A DNA stretch of 64,000 nucleotides from NCBI GenBank assembly GCA_020633335.1, contig JACKDU010000004.1, positions 372,001-436,000 on the forward strand. Reading direction: 5' to 3'. The notes below the pieces were generated by a model. It was not told the DNA's origin and ran no database searches. It worked only from the letters and a program-made list of their open reading frames with translations. The DNA comes from Myxococcales bacterium. GTDB lineage: Bacteria > Myxococcota_A > Polyangia > Nannocystales > Nannocystaceae. A program made the position numbers and the translations under genes. Position 1 is the stretch's first letter. Each line of letters starts with the position of its first letter. Shown piece by piece: positions 1-8,706 of the stretch.

Positions 1-975
1 CTCCTCGACGGGCCCGGCGATCGGGTGAAGCTCGTCGACCTCGGGATCGCCCGGCTCGAGGCGGCCTGGTACGTCGAGGATCGCCCCTACCTGACGCCGC
101 CCGAGGGACGGGCGTTGACGCGGGCGGGGCTCGTCCTCGGGACGCCGCGCTACGTGCCGCCGGAGGCCGGCGACGCGCCGCCGACGATCCTCTGGGACAT
201 CTACGCGCTCGGGGTGATGCTCTGGCAGCTGGCGACCGGGCGGCAGCCGCCGGCGAGCTGGCGCGAGCCGGGGCGGATGGACGAGGTCGATGAGGGGCGC
301 TTCGGGATCCCCAAGCTCCTCGAGCGGGCGCTTCGGGGGGCCATGAGCGTGGAGCCCGAGCGGCGCTTCGGATCCGTGGTCGAGATGCGCGAGGAGCTCG
401 AGGTCGTCGCGGCGGAGCTTGGGCTTGAGTTGGCGGCGGAGGAGCCGAGCACGATGGTTGCTCCCGAGGGCTTGAGGAGCCGGGCTCCCGAGGTTGCGGG
501 CGGACGCGTGGCTGTGGTCGCGGACACCAGCGGGCGGATCCCGTGGTGGGTGTTCGTCATCAGCTCCGCGCTGAGCGCGATGCTCGGGGCGCTCCTCGTG
601 ATCCTCGTTCATCCCGTGACCTCGTCGCCGCGGTTGGAGTACGAGGCGATGACGCGATCCCTGGTCGTGCCCGAGTCGTCCTCGGTGCGCACGCGATCGC
701 TGGTGGATGAGCCCGAGCTCGCCGCTGTTTGGACGGACATCGCGGCCTGCATCGCGGCGGAGGATGGCGAGCAGACGTCGCTGGATCTGACGATCACGGA
801 CGAGGGGCGGCTGGTCGTCGCCGCGGTCGGGCCGGAGCTCGACCCCATGGACCGCGAGTGCGTCACGCGGATCGCGGAGGCCGTTCGCTTGGAGCTGCGA
901 CCTGGGGGGCAGAGTACCCAGCGAGTCTCGCTCGATGCGCTGCGGAGGGTCGGGAGCGCGCATGTCGGCGAGTAG
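1..975 (+). CDS. Serine/threonine protein kinase, 3' part only
   Basis: The reading frame is open from base 1, so the gene starts upstream of the window. What remains begins just before the activation segment: a DFG-like motif reads VDLGIA, the APE-like motif reads PPEA, and the alpha-F region reads WDIYALGVMLWQLATG. The N-lobe, glycine loop and HRD catalytic loop lie outside the window. After the kinase domain comes a linker of about 60 residues, a transmembrane helix (about residues 180-204 counted from the window edge; WWVFVISSALSAMLGALLVI) and an extracytoplasmic tail of about 120 residues. This is the usual layout of a membrane-bound eukaryote-like (Hanks-type) kinase. The tail resembles no domain I recognise. 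The next gene follows within 20 bases, so the two may be co-transcribed. Confidence 0.9.
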   Translation, partial: LLDGPGDRVKLVDLGIARLEAAWYVEDRPYLTPPEGRALTRAGLVLGTPRYVPPEAGDAPPTILWDIYALGVMLWQLATGRQPPASWREPGRMDEVDEGRFGIPKLLERALRGAMSVEPERRFGSVVEMREELEVVAAELGLELAAEEPSTMVAPEGLRSRAPEVAGGRVAVVADTSGRIPWWVFVISSALSAMLGALLVILVHPVTSSPRLEYEAMTRSLVVPESSSVRTRSLVDEPELAAVWTDIAACIAAEDGEQTSLDLTITDEGRLVVAAVGPELDPMDRECVTRIAEAVRLELRPGGQSTQRVSLDALRRVGSAHVGE

Positions 976-994
976 GGCGGTATTCTTCCGCGTG

Positions 995-1990
995 ATGTCG
1001 CTCCGACAGGCCCTCGTCGCGCTCGTCGCCGTTGCTGGGGCGGGGGTCGTCGCGGTCGCGCCCGCGACCGCGCGTGGCGACGACGATCCGGCTGCGGCGT
1101 ATATGAAGGAAGCGGCCGGCTATGCTGCGCGCGCGAGAGCTGCGGAGTCGCCCGAGGACGCCGCGATCGCGGCCCTCCAGGCCTTCAACACCTGGCGGCG
1201 GGCCAACAAGCTCGACGGCGATCGCCAGCACCTCTGCCGGGCGCGAGCGGTTCTGGATGAGGTGCTGGTCCGCGGGGATCTGGAAGCGAAGCATCGGACG
1301 GGGCTCGAGAGCCGGCGGGCGTCGCTTGCGGCGATCGAGTGTTCGGGGCCGACGCCCCGGAGGAGTGGTGCGGCCGCGCGTCCCCGAGGCGAGACGGAAG
1401 TCGCCGAGATTCCGGTCCTTGGGGTAGATCGCGGGGCTGCGGAGGTGCAGATGGTGGTCGTCGATCTCCGCCCCGACACCGACTCGCAGAAGGCAATGGT
1501 CGCGTCGACGAACGCCGCGAGCTCGCCTGACGATCAGCCCCCGGTCCGCGAGGGCAAGGCGGCTCCGCGGAGGTCGGTCGCGCTCCTCGACCCTGGTGCG
1601 CTCGCGGGACCGACGATGAGCACGGACCGCCTTCGCGCGTCTCCCAAAACGATCGCGGGCGCGACGATCCTCGGCCTCGCGGTGCTGCCGATCGGCGGGC
1701 TTGTGTACGCGGCCCTCCGCGACGTGGCGATCGCCGGCGAAGTCCGCGAGCTCCAGCAAAAGCTCGAGACCTCCGGCGAGCACGACGACGCGCGGATCGA
1801 GGCGCTGGAGATTGAGGCGCACCAGGCCCTCCGGCTCGAGATCGGCTTCGGCGTCGCCTCTGCGGCGCTCGTCGGCGCGGGTGTTGGGCTCCTGATCTCC
1901 GGCCGCCGAAGCGGCCCCCCACGGGCGCTCTCGCTCACCCCCCAAGCCGGCGTCGCCTTCGGCGGCGTCGCCCTCTCTGGCCGCTTCTAG
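995..1990 (+). CDS. Secreted/membrane protein of unknown function
   Basis: 331 residues. The start is set at the ATG of MSLRQALVALVAVAGAG, which gives a good Sec signal peptide ending near ATARG; an in-frame ATG at 962 would overlap the kinase gene. The first half of the mature protein is helical and Ala/Arg-rich, with a tetratricopeptide-like feel (ARARAAESPEDAAIAALQAF) but no clear TPR. A Pro/Arg-rich linker follows, and then two hydrophobic helices near the C-terminus (TILGLAVLPIGGLVYAAL and ASAALVGAGVGLLI) separated by a short charged coiled segment. It lies 19 bases behind a Ser/Thr kinase gene, so it could be an accessory or substrate of that kinase (inference). No family recognised. 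Confidence 0.75.
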   Translation: MSLRQALVALVAVAGAGVVAVAPATARGDDDPAAAYMKEAAGYAARARAAESPEDAAIAALQAFNTWRRANKLDGDRQHLCRARAVLDEVLVRGDLEAKHRTGLESRRASLAAIECSGPTPRRSGAAARPRGETEVAEIPVLGVDRGAAEVQMVVVDLRPDTDSQKAMVASTNAASSPDDQPPVREGKAAPRRSVALLDPGALAGPTMSTDRLRASPKTIAGATILGLAVLPIGGLVYAALRDVAIAGEVRELQQKLETSGEHDDARIEALEIEAHQALRLEIGFGVASAALVGAGVGLLISGRRSGPPRALSLTPQAGVAFGGVALSGRF

Positions 1991-2007
1991 CGAGAAGGAT
2001 CCGTCCC

Positions 2008-3645
2008 ATGCGCACCTCGACGCCGCTCCTGCTCCTCGCGCTCCTGCCCGCCTGCGGCCTCGCGGCCCTCGGGGACTACCACGACGCTCTGGACGCGCGC
2101 GAGAGCGAAGGCGGCTCGTCGACCGGTGGGACCGGCTCGGTCGGCAGCGCCAGCGTCACGCTCACCGCGACCTCGCCGACCGGGGCCGACAGCGAAGGGT
2201 CATCCTCGTCGACCACCGACGAGCCCGAAGCGCCCGGAACGACGGGGAGTACGCCCGCGGGCCCGCCGACGATCAACCACGTCGAGGTCGGGCCCTCGCC
2301 GATCCATCAGAACGGGCCGATCCATATCGAGGTCGCGGCGGATGAGGCCGACGGCGTGCGGATGACGCTCGAGAGCGGCGAAGAGCGCGAGCTGATGGCC
2401 TCGGGCGAGGGGATCTTCGTCGGCGAGATCGCGGCGCTGACCGGCCTCGACAACGGCGAGCACGCGCTGACGCTGATCCCATGGCGCGCGGACGAGGAGG
2501 GCGAGCCCGCGGAGGCGACCTACGCGATCGCCCTGCCGAAACCCGGGAGCGAGGGGTTCTGGGAGACGGACGTGGGCGAGGGCGGCTTCGTGGCCGCGAT
2601 GGGCGTCCTCCCGAGCGGCGACCTCCTCGAGCTCGGGACCCGCTACGTCGACGATGATCCGCGCTGCTACCTCCGGCGGCGCGACAAGTCAGGAGCGTGG
2701 TGGGACGCGGATGTTGTCACGCTCCTCGGCGGGCAGACCTGCGCGGCGCTCGACCTCCAGGTCGCCGCGGACGGGACCACCTACCTCCTGCTCCTCCGCT
2801 ACGACAACGGCGTGCCCCGCTGGTGGCTCGGGGAGCTGGCGACGTGGGGCGAGCCGATCAAGAACCTCCGGCTCGGCAGCCAGGGGGAGGAGACGGCCGC
2901 GCTCGCGGTGCACGATGACGGAGTCGTCGTGTGCGGCAGCGCGCCGACGGTGGGGATCGACGGCAAGGATGCGGCCGCGTGGTTGTACCGTCCGGGGCAG
3001 AACCCGATGAGTTGGAGCTTCGACTACCAAGTGGCGAACCAGAAGCACCAATTCAGGGAGACGGTCCGCGACTGCGCCTTCGCAGGGAACGAACTCGTGA
3101 TGGTTGGGGAGGTGTTCGGGCCACACGAGGGCGAGTGGGACGACTGGTGGGATCGCCACTTCATCCATCGCTTCGACCCCCTCACCGAGGACGAGAAGTG
3201 GCTCGTCGCGTCCCCAAGCCTCGGCGTGCAGAGCGGCGCGACAGCCGTCGCTATCGATGACGAGGGCCGCGTGCTCAGCGCGGGCTACCGCTGCAACGAT
3301 CCGTGCGATCCCGCGGGGATGCTCGAGGCGCATGACACCGAAGCCTTGGTGTGGCACACGGACATCGGCGCCTGGCCGACGAAGGCCTACGCCGCCCGCG
3401 AAGTGCTCTGGAGCCCGGCCGGCTACGCCCTGCTTGCGTCCGGTGGTCCCTTGGGGAGCGAGGCGGCCTTCGTGGTCCGGGCCTACGCGCCGCTCAAGCA
3501 GACCACGCCCCTCTGGTCCTACGTCCGCGAGGACGCCAATGCCGTGCACATGGCCCTGACGCTGGCGATCGGCTCCTTCGGCGAGATCTGGGCGGGCGGC
3601 TTCGGGGCGACCGGGTACCCAGCCGTCGCCCAGATCGCGGGCTGA
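2008..3645 (+). CDS. Spacer-type lipoprotein, propeller-like
   Basis: 545 residues. The signal sequence MRTSTPLLLLALLPACG ends in a lipobox Cys, followed by about 65 residues of Ser/Thr/Gly-rich spacer and then a folded domain. Residues about 90-175 look like an Ig-like or bacterial beta-sandwich module (HVEVGPSPIHQNGPIHIEV). The remainder has repeated short strands of the type LLELGTRYVDDDP, LQVAADGTTYLLLL and VAIDDEGRVLSAGY, as in PQQ- or NHL-like propellers. Many surface lipoproteins of Nannocystis-like myxobacteria share this architecture. It ends one base before the convergent gene at 3647, with no room for a separate terminator. Function unknown; probably on the cell surface or facing the periplasm. 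Confidence 0.85.
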   Translation: MRTSTPLLLLALLPACGLAALGDYHDALDARESEGGSSTGGTGSVGSASVTLTATSPTGADSEGSSSSTTDEPEAPGTTGSTPAGPPTINHVEVGPSPIHQNGPIHIEVAADEADGVRMTLESGEERELMASGEGIFVGEIAALTGLDNGEHALTLIPWRADEEGEPAEATYAIALPKPGSEGFWETDVGEGGFVAAMGVLPSGDLLELGTRYVDDDPRCYLRRRDKSGAWWDADVVTLLGGQTCAALDLQVAADGTTYLLLLRYDNGVPRWWLGELATWGEPIKNLRLGSQGEETAALAVHDDGVVVCGSAPTVGIDGKDAAAWLYRPGQNPMSWSFDYQVANQKHQFRETVRDCAFAGNELVMVGEVFGPHEGEWDDWWDRHFIHRFDPLTEDEKWLVASPSLGVQSGATAVAIDDEGRVLSAGYRCNDPCDPAGMLEAHDTEALVWHTDIGAWPTKAYAAREVLWSPAGYALLASGGPLGSEAAFVVRAYAPLKQTTPLWSYVREDANAVHMALTLAIGSFGEIWAGGFGATGYPAVAQIAG

Positions 3646-3646
3646 C

Positions 3647-4792
3647 CTATTGCGGAACGTACTCGGCGCAGGCCTCCGCCACGAGGTCTGTCGCCGCCTC
3701 GAAGATCGGCGCATAGTCGGCGGCCTTCGAACTGCCGACTATGTGGTACGGGAACATCTTGACGAACTCGCAGATCCGATCGTTGGGGGAGGAGCAGTCC
3801 GGGTTGAGGATGTCCAGGAAGACCACCGCGCCGGGATCGCCCTTGATCCCGAGCACAGTTCCGGCCCATGAAGAAGGTTCTCCCTCGGATGTGTAGTCGA
3901 GGCCCCCGATGAAGGTCACCATGAGCAGCGCGTCCTTCCGCAGGAAGCCCGCATTGCAGCCGCCGGGCGCGTTGATCTCGGGGTAGAGCGCCCTCGTCAT
4001 CGCTTCACCGAGGGCGCCTCCCCCGCTGGTGCCGACCTGGGCCATGCAGGAGAACGACTCGACCAGCCCAGGATCGCCGCTGACGAGGTAGCGGCGGTCG
4101 GGACTCGGCATCTTGCAGGGCTTGTTCGCGGCGTTGGCTCCCGCCGCGAAGATGTTGCCGGCGCCGATGGTCTCGTCGCACTCGGTGACGAGGTCGAGGA
4201 ATTCGCACGGGTAGTCGGGCACGCCACAGCAAGGATCGCCTGTCTTGATCGGCGGGTCACACCCCGGACAAGAGCCGACCGAGCAGCAGGGCTCTCCGAC
4301 CTTGCACTGAAGGAGCGGGCAGTCGTCGGTACAGGTAGAGAACCCCCACTCCGGGTCGCCATCGACCACCATGATGTGGAAGTCGAACTCGGCGAACTTC
4401 GCCTCGATGGTCTCCATGAACTTCGGGAAGGCGGCGATCAGCTTCTCCTGGTTGAAGCGCATCACGAGCGACCGCGAGATCACGAAGAGGAAGTCGATCT
4501 TCCCCTTGCACCCCGCGGGCTTGTCGTCGCCGAGGTCCTTGACGCCCATGTCGAAGACCGGCTCCGACGAGCCCCCAGACGCCACATCCGCGCCCGACGT
4601 CGACGCCGTACCCGTCGTCGACGAGGTCCCTGCCGACGCTGACGTCGCGCCGCTCACCGACGTCGACGAGCTCGCGGCCTCACTCGTGGACATCGGCGGT
4701 AGCGAGGTCGACGGTGTGCTCGTGAACGACCCCGCCCCCTCGGGCTGGCAGGCCAGCGCGACCGCGGTGATCAGAGTGAGAGTCGCCCTCAC
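3647..4792 (-). CDS. Spacer-type lipoprotein with degenerate vWA-like domain
   Basis: 381 residues from a GTG start. The signal MRATLTLITAVALAC ends in the lipobox Cys; about 55 residues of Ser/Thr spacer follow. The folded part starts like the von Willebrand A-like domains of myxobacterial lipoproteins (KIDFLFVISRSLVM). In those proteins the strand normally ends in a MIDAS motif DxSxS; here the first Asp is Ile, so metal binding by the canonical site is doubtful. A Cys-rich insertion (CPLLQCKVGEPCCSVGSCPG) follows, and then LLMVTFIGGLDYTSEG, matching the fourth vWA strand. It sits 85 bases downstream of the J-domain gene on the same strand. The substrate or partner is unknown. Confidence 0.8.
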   Translation of the reverse strand: MRATLTLITAVALACQPEGAGSFTSTPSTSLPPMSTSEAASSSTSVSGATSASAGTSSTTGTASTSGADVASGGSSEPVFDMGVKDLGDDKPAGCKGKIDFLFVISRSLVMRFNQEKLIAAFPKFMETIEAKFAEFDFHIMVVDGDPEWGFSTCTDDCPLLQCKVGEPCCSVGSCPGCDPPIKTGDPCCGVPDYPCEFLDLVTECDETIGAGNIFAAGANAANKPCKMPSPDRRYLVSGDPGLVESFSCMAQVGTSGGGALGEAMTRALYPEINAPGGCNAGFLRKDALLMVTFIGGLDYTSEGEPSSWAGTVLGIKGDPGAVVFLDILNPDCSSPNDRICEFVKMFPYHIVGSSKAADYAPIFEAATDLVAEACAEYVPQ

Positions 4793-4877
4793 CAGATCAC
4801 GATCGCGCGCATCGGCAGCCGAGGCAAGAGCGGTACACGCGCAGAATGGCTCGCGTCGGCTCTTCCTTGTCCGCCAG

Positions 4878-5351
4878 CTAGCACCGCGCCTTGCGGGGAC
4901 GGACCTGCGTGAGCAGCAAGGCGCCGAGGCCGAGGAAGCCCGCGGCGACGATCGACGTCGCCAGGATCACCTCACCGGTCGATGTCGGCATCGACGGTGA
5001 GGAGGCCGTGGGCGGCGGAGCCGGATCATCGGCCGTCGGCGGGTCCAGATCGTCGACGGGCGGCGGCGGAGCACTCGGCTCGTCCCTCATCCGTGCGAGG
5101 GCCGTCGTTGCTCTCTCTATCTGGCGAAGCCGCCGCTTGAGGTCGTAGCGGCTGCGCCGAATAGGATCGCAGAGGAGCTCCTTGGCGGCGTTGAGGGTCC
5201 GGGCCGCGACGAGGTCGTCCTCGGTCGACCCGGGGTGGTCCGGGTGGATCTCGCGAATCTTGACCCGGTACGCCGAGCGGATCTCCTTGAGGCTCGCGTC
5301 CTCCGAGACACCGAGGAGCTCGTAGAGCTCGACGAGGTGGAGCTGCGTCAC
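4878..5351 (-). CDS. Membrane-anchored J-domain (DnaJ-like) protein
   Basis: 157 residues. The N-terminal J domain (about residues 4-65) starts LHLVELYELLGVSEDASLKE and has the diagnostic HPD tripeptide in EIHPDHPG, which stimulates DnaK-type ATPases. A Pro/Asp-rich linker follows, then a single C-terminal transmembrane helix (ILATSIVAAGFLGLGALLL) with a basic tail, so it should be a tail-anchored cytoplasmic co-chaperone. It has no zinc or CTD substrate domains. The start is put at the GTG whose bases overlap the upstream stop (GTGA), indicating translational coupling to the HTH-PDZ gene; an ATG 42 bases further up would overlap that gene more deeply. It probably recruits Hsp70 to a membrane client, perhaps its partner protein (inference). 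Confidence 0.85.
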   Translation of the reverse strand: MTQLHLVELYELLGVSEDASLKEIRSAYRVKIREIHPDHPGSTEDDLVAARTLNAAKELLCDPIRRSRYDLKRRLRQIERATTALARMRDEPSAPPPPVDDLDPPTADDPAPPPTASSPSMPTSTGEVILATSIVAAGFLGLGALLLTQVRPRKARC

Positions 5352-7129
5352 GCCTTCGCCTCGCGGGTGAGCTTGACGTCGAGGAGCGACCACGGCGAGA
5401 TGCGGATGACCTTGAGCGCGACGGTCTCGCCGATCGGTCCGACGAGGCGCTCGGCGGCCTTCTCGGCCCCCGACGCCAGGACCCCGCGATCGTTGATCGC
5501 CACGATCTTGTCGCCGATCTGGAGGCCGGCGCGCGCGGCCGGTGAGTCGGGGGTGATGGCGGTGATGTCGAGCGCGCTGTCGATGAAGTTCACCTCAACG
5601 CCGACGCCCCCGCGGGCCGCGTCGCGGTCCCGGACGCGAAAGGCGTCGTAGATGAGGCTGCCCAGGATCCCGACGCCAGCGGCGAGCGCCCCCCAGCGGA
5701 CGACGGAGTCCGACTCCGACGCGACGCCGCCTGCGACGAGGAGCGTTCCTGCGCCGCCGAGGAGGGCCTGCGCGGTCGGTCGGTTCTCGGGCGCGACGCG
5801 GTCGAGCACCACCGCGGTTCCGATCGCGCCGAGGGTCGCGGCCCCGCCGGCAACGAGCCCGGTGTTCCGAACCTTGGCCGCCGCCGCGACCTCCTTCGCG
5901 GCGGCGCGCTCCTCGACGCGGGCGAGCTCTTGGCGATGGGTGCGTGCGTCCGTCTCGATCTTCTCGGTGAGCTCCTCGTTCTCCTGCTCGACCTCGGCGG
6001 CGTGCTCCTGGGCGCGGGCGAGCTCATCGCTATGCTCCTGATCGCGGGCGAGCTTTTCGCGGGCGCGCTCCTCGTCTCGTGCGCGTGCGTCATCCTCGAT
6101 CCTTTGGAGATCTTGATGTCGCTCGCGCTCGAACGCGTCGAGCGTGGCGCGGAACTCGCTCAATTTTTGGCCTACGTCGCGCACGAGTGGAGCGAGGTCC
6201 TCCAGAGTCGCCTGCGCTGGCGCGTCTTTGTGCGCGCTTCTGACCGCGAACGCGACTGGTTGGGACTGCGCCGGGGTGGCTGAAGTCATGACCCTGGGCG
6301 TGTGGGATGGCGCGCGGTGGGGTGCGGAGAATGGCGGGCTCGCGGCGGTGACTGTCGCCGTCGCGGCGCCGTTGACGGCCCCCGTCGTCGGTGAGCGTGC
6401 CGTCATCGGGGGCGGAGCGTGCGGAGCGGTCATGTGCATCGCCGCGGCTCCGCCCGATGTCGCGCTGACGGTCGCCGCAGCCCTCGGCGACTGCGTGGTC
6501 GTCGTGCTCGCGCTCGCCGCCCCCGACGACGGAGTGGTCGCGTTCATGGTCGTGACCGTCGCGCTGGCGCTCGTGGCCCTCGGCGTCGGAGCGGCCGCAT
6601 GCATCGCCGCGGCCGCGCTCGATCTCGATGCGGCGTTTGCCACCGAGGCCAGCGGGGGCGGGGCGTTCGCCGCGGCCGCGACCGGCGCTTCGACGAAGGC
6701 GATCGCCGGCAGCGGCTGCAGCTCTCGGAGCTGGACGATCGTCAGCGGGCAGCCGATCGCCGCCGCGAGCCGGACGACGGTCTCGGCCTTCGGGTTGGGG
6801 TTGGGCTGCTTGAAGAGGGCGACGAGGTGGGTGCGGTTGATACCGGAGACCCGCGCCACCTCCTTCTGGGTCATCGACTTGGCAGCGCGTGCGCGATCGA
6901 GGTGGTGGATGACCTTGGCCGGCGTCAGCGGGCGGACGTCCGCGAGCCCGAGCCCGAGGCCGTCGATTACCTGGAGGAGTTCGCGCGTCGTCACCCCGAG
7001 CTCCGGCGTGGAGAGGATGCGCTCGAGCTTCTCGACGTCGACCGCGGCGTGCCGGGCGGCGTCCTGCATCGAGAGACCGAGGCGATCGATCCAGGCCCGC
7101 ACCTCACCCGTCAGGTCCGCCAACTCCAT
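5348..7129 (-). CDS. HTH - coiled coil - transmembrane - PDZ protein
   Basis: 593 residues, with the start chosen at MELADLTGEVRAW. In order: two Xre-like helix-turn-helix segments (about residues 5-60, and 75-125 with MTQKEVARVSGINRTHLVAL); about 190 residues of Ala/Thr/Ser/Pro-rich low complexity; a long charged coiled coil (FERERHQDLQRIEDDARARD onward); two hydrophobic segments (LVAGGAATLGAIGTAVVL and WGALAAGVGILGSLIYDAF); and a C-terminal PDZ domain with AARAGLQIGDKIVAINDRG. A DNA-binding-like head joined through a membrane to a PDZ peptide-binding domain is unusual. The downstream J-domain gene overlaps its stop by GTGA. The PDZ could face either side of the membrane, depending on whether both hydrophobic segments span it. 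Confidence 0.8.
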   Translation of the reverse strand: MELADLTGEVRAWIDRLGLSMQDAARHAAVDVEKLERILSTPELGVTTRELLQVIDGLGLGLADVRPLTPAKVIHHLDRARAAKSMTQKEVARVSGINRTHLVALFKQPNPNPKAETVVRLAAAIGCPLTIVQLRELQPLPAIAFVEAPVAAAANAPPPLASVANAASRSSAAAAMHAAAPTPRATSASATVTTMNATTPSSGAASASTTTTQSPRAAATVSATSGGAAAMHMTAPHAPPPMTARSPTTGAVNGAATATVTAASPPFSAPHRAPSHTPRVMTSATPAQSQPVAFAVRSAHKDAPAQATLEDLAPLVRDVGQKLSEFRATLDAFERERHQDLQRIEDDARARDEERAREKLARDQEHSDELARAQEHAAEVEQENEELTEKIETDARTHRQELARVEERAAAKEVAAAAKVRNTGLVAGGAATLGAIGTAVVLDRVAPENRPTAQALLGGAGTLLVAGGVASESDSVVRWGALAAGVGILGSLIYDAFRVRDRDAARGGVGVEVNFIDSALDITAITPDSPAARAGLQIGDKIVAINDRGVLASGAEKAAERLVGPIGETVALKVIRISPWSLLDVKLTREAKA

Positions 7130-7659
7130 CCGCTGACCGTATCCGATGGTGGACCTCGCGTACACGCTCGAGATCGCCGCGTGCGCGCGGGCCTGTTGAG
7201 GCCGCCAACGCGCCGGGTTCGACGGCTTCGTCGGGCCTCGATCGAGCACCACTCTCGCCCCGAGCGCGTCGCCGATCCGCGGGCACCGAGGAGGGTGCTC
7301 GTCGCCGTCATCGTTCCCGGCAAGGCGGGCTCGGTCGACCTCGGCCGTCGGCGTCACGAGCGGTGATGGATCCGAGGGCTCGGGGGCTCACTCGTGCCGC
7401 GTGGACCGAGGCGTCGGAGCCGTCCTGACAAAGGACGGGCGAGTGAGTCTGACGGGGCGGCGAACGGGGGCGCTCTCGGCACGGCGAAGGGGCACCCGCG
7501 ACGCCGATCGCGTCGTCCAGATCCGGGAGCACCACGAGCCAACCTGGCGTCCGCCACCGGCGAACACTTGGCGAGCACGGCGAGGTGTCAGATCAGCGAG
7601 ATCCGAGTCGCCGATGACAAAGAAAATTGGCGAGATCGGAGGTCGGATGTCGCCAGCGG

Positions 7660-7750
7660 GCCCGACACGACCGACACGCCCGCCCGACACACCTGACAGA
7701 CCCGACCGACCCGACCGACCCAACCCGACCGGGCCGACCGGGCCGACCGG
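7660..7750. repeat. Degenerate CGACC/CCGGG tandem tract
   Basis: A run of closely related 9-base steps (CGACCCGAC, then CGGGCCGAC) in direct tandem order, directly in front of the 11-bp array. It is low-complexity DNA with no coding signal. Confidence 0.6.
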
Positions 7751-7760
7751 AGCGAGTGGA

Positions 7761-7837
7761 GGTCAAGTCGCGGTCAAGTCACGGTCAAGTCGCGGCCGAG
7801 TCGCGGCCGAGTCGCGGCGGAGTCGCGGCCAAGTCGC
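7761..7837. repeat. Seven tandem copies of an 11-bp repeat
   Basis: Seven head-to-tail units of consensus GGYCRAGTCGC (for example GGTCAAGTCGC and GGCCGAGTCGC), 77 bases in all. The 11-base period places each copy on nearly the same helix face, as in iteron or protein-binding arrays. It lies about 370 bases upstream of the regulator gene of the integrase-bearing segment. Confidence 0.75.
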
Positions 7838-8143
7838 GGCCGCGCGCCCGGCGGATCCACGATCGCTACACGACGGGACGCAGCCGACTCCGCGAGCGAT
7901 TCGGGGCGTGTTCGACAGGAGTAGACGCTGCAACCGCTGCGTTGGCCGCCGAGTTCGCGTCGGCGAGCGTGTCGACGCGCTCGAAGTCGTCGCGTTGGCC
8001 GGCGGCGATGAGCGTCAACCACCGAACGAATGGCGTGTCCGTCGATCGCAAAGGAGCGGCGATGCACCGAGGGAGTCGGTGCCAAACACAACGACGAAGA
8101 CGCGCGAAAGGGTCGCGCTCGCCCGCCGACTCACCGTCGCTGT

Positions 8144-8168
8144 GCATGTCCAACATGCGGCATGCCGC
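8144..8168. promoter_or_regulatory. Palindromic operator candidate before the regulator gene
   Basis: GCATG-tccaa-CATGC (8144-8158) runs directly into a perfect 12-bp palindrome GCGGCATGCCGC (8157-8168), 37 bases before the regulator ATG. A related palindrome stands in front of the xis-int pair, so both could be bound by the same regulator (inference). Confidence 0.55.
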
Positions 8169-8205
8169 GGCGGAGTGTGGTACGGTCGCCGGAGATAGGT
8201 GAGTG

Positions 8206-8706
8206 ATGGGCAGGAAGACTTCGCGCGAATCGGAGCAGCCTGGTCTCGAGGACATCTACTCCACGATCCTGGAGGTGCGCGCGCTTCAGCCCCGGGTGGC
8301 AGCGGCCATCCGGATCTCCATCGAGCGGCTGCCGGACCGGATCAATCTCGCGCCGGCGGACCGGAGGGCGGTGGTCGCGTTGCTCGATCGCGTGCAGCGG
8401 GTTCTCGGGGTCGCGAGCCCGTACCTCCGAGGGGCACCGCGCGTGATCGACCAGCGGCTCGCAGAGGTCTTCGGCGAGCCCGCTCTCGGCGAGCGCACGG
8501 TCTATCGCGCGCTGAAGGCGTTGGTCGAGCACACGGTCCTCGTCGAGCACCCAAGCCGGCAGATGTGGCACCTCCGAACCCGCGAGATCTGCGACCCGTC
8601 TTCGCCGATCCACCGCGAATTCCTGGCCGAGACGCCGCCCCTCTTCACGCTCGGTGCCTCGGTTGATGCCCACGACCGGCCAGTCTCGCTCGCTGACGAG
8701 AAGTAG
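8206..8706 (+). CDS. Winged-helix-like regulator of an integrative element
   Basis: 166 residues, ATG start with AGGTGAG just upstream; an adjacent GTG at 8203 is equally possible. No family is certain. Residues about 84-130 read like a winged helix (LGERTVYRALKALVEHTVLV, then a turn and WHLRTREI). The N-terminal half is helical with a conserved-looking IRISIERLPDRINLAPADRR. Codon use is less G/C-biased at the third position than in the flanking core genes. Its position behind palindromes and ahead of xis and int, all on one strand, suggests that it controls the element. Confidence 0.6.
   Translation: MGRKTSRESEQPGLEDIYSTILEVRALQPRVAAAIRISIERLPDRINLAPADRRAVVALLDRVQRVLGVASPYLRGAPRVIDQRLAEVFGEPALGERTVYRALKALVEHTVLVEHPSRQMWHLRTREICDPSSPIHREFLAETPPLFTLGASVDAHDRPVSLADEK

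Larger units (their letters stand above)
7130..8205. other. Long gene-poor region with short tandem repeats
   Basis: About 1.08 kb between divergent genes. Open frames exist on both strands, but none shows a recognisable domain, a clear ribosome site or the strong G/C third-position bias of neighbouring genes. It holds a Cys-Gly-Ala-Cys-rich pentamer/nonamer tract (about 7660-7750), a seven-copy 11-bp array (7761-7837) and, at its right edge, palindromes in front of the regulator gene. A minus-strand frame at 7866-8156 could encode about 96 residues, but I could not support it. Base composition is more mixed than in the flanks, in keeping with acquired DNA. Confidence 0.5.

Noticed and set aside
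863..1945. 360-codon minus-strand frame over the kinase end and the next gene
   Set aside because: Arg-rich antisense shadow; the plus-strand frame has a good signal peptide and helices.
7761..7837. CRISPR-like array
   Set aside because: Units are 11 bases in direct contact, with no spacers and no cas genes in the window.
7866..8156. A possible small minus-strand gene divergent from the regulator
   Set aside because: About 96 residues with mixed composition; it would begin inside the operator palindromes and shows no recognisable motif. Kept only as a remark in the region description.
7401..8198. A 265-codon plus-strand frame through the repeat tracts
   Set aside because: Its middle is the translated tandem repeats (PTRP, GPTG), composition is Arg-rich, there is no ribosome site and no domain.
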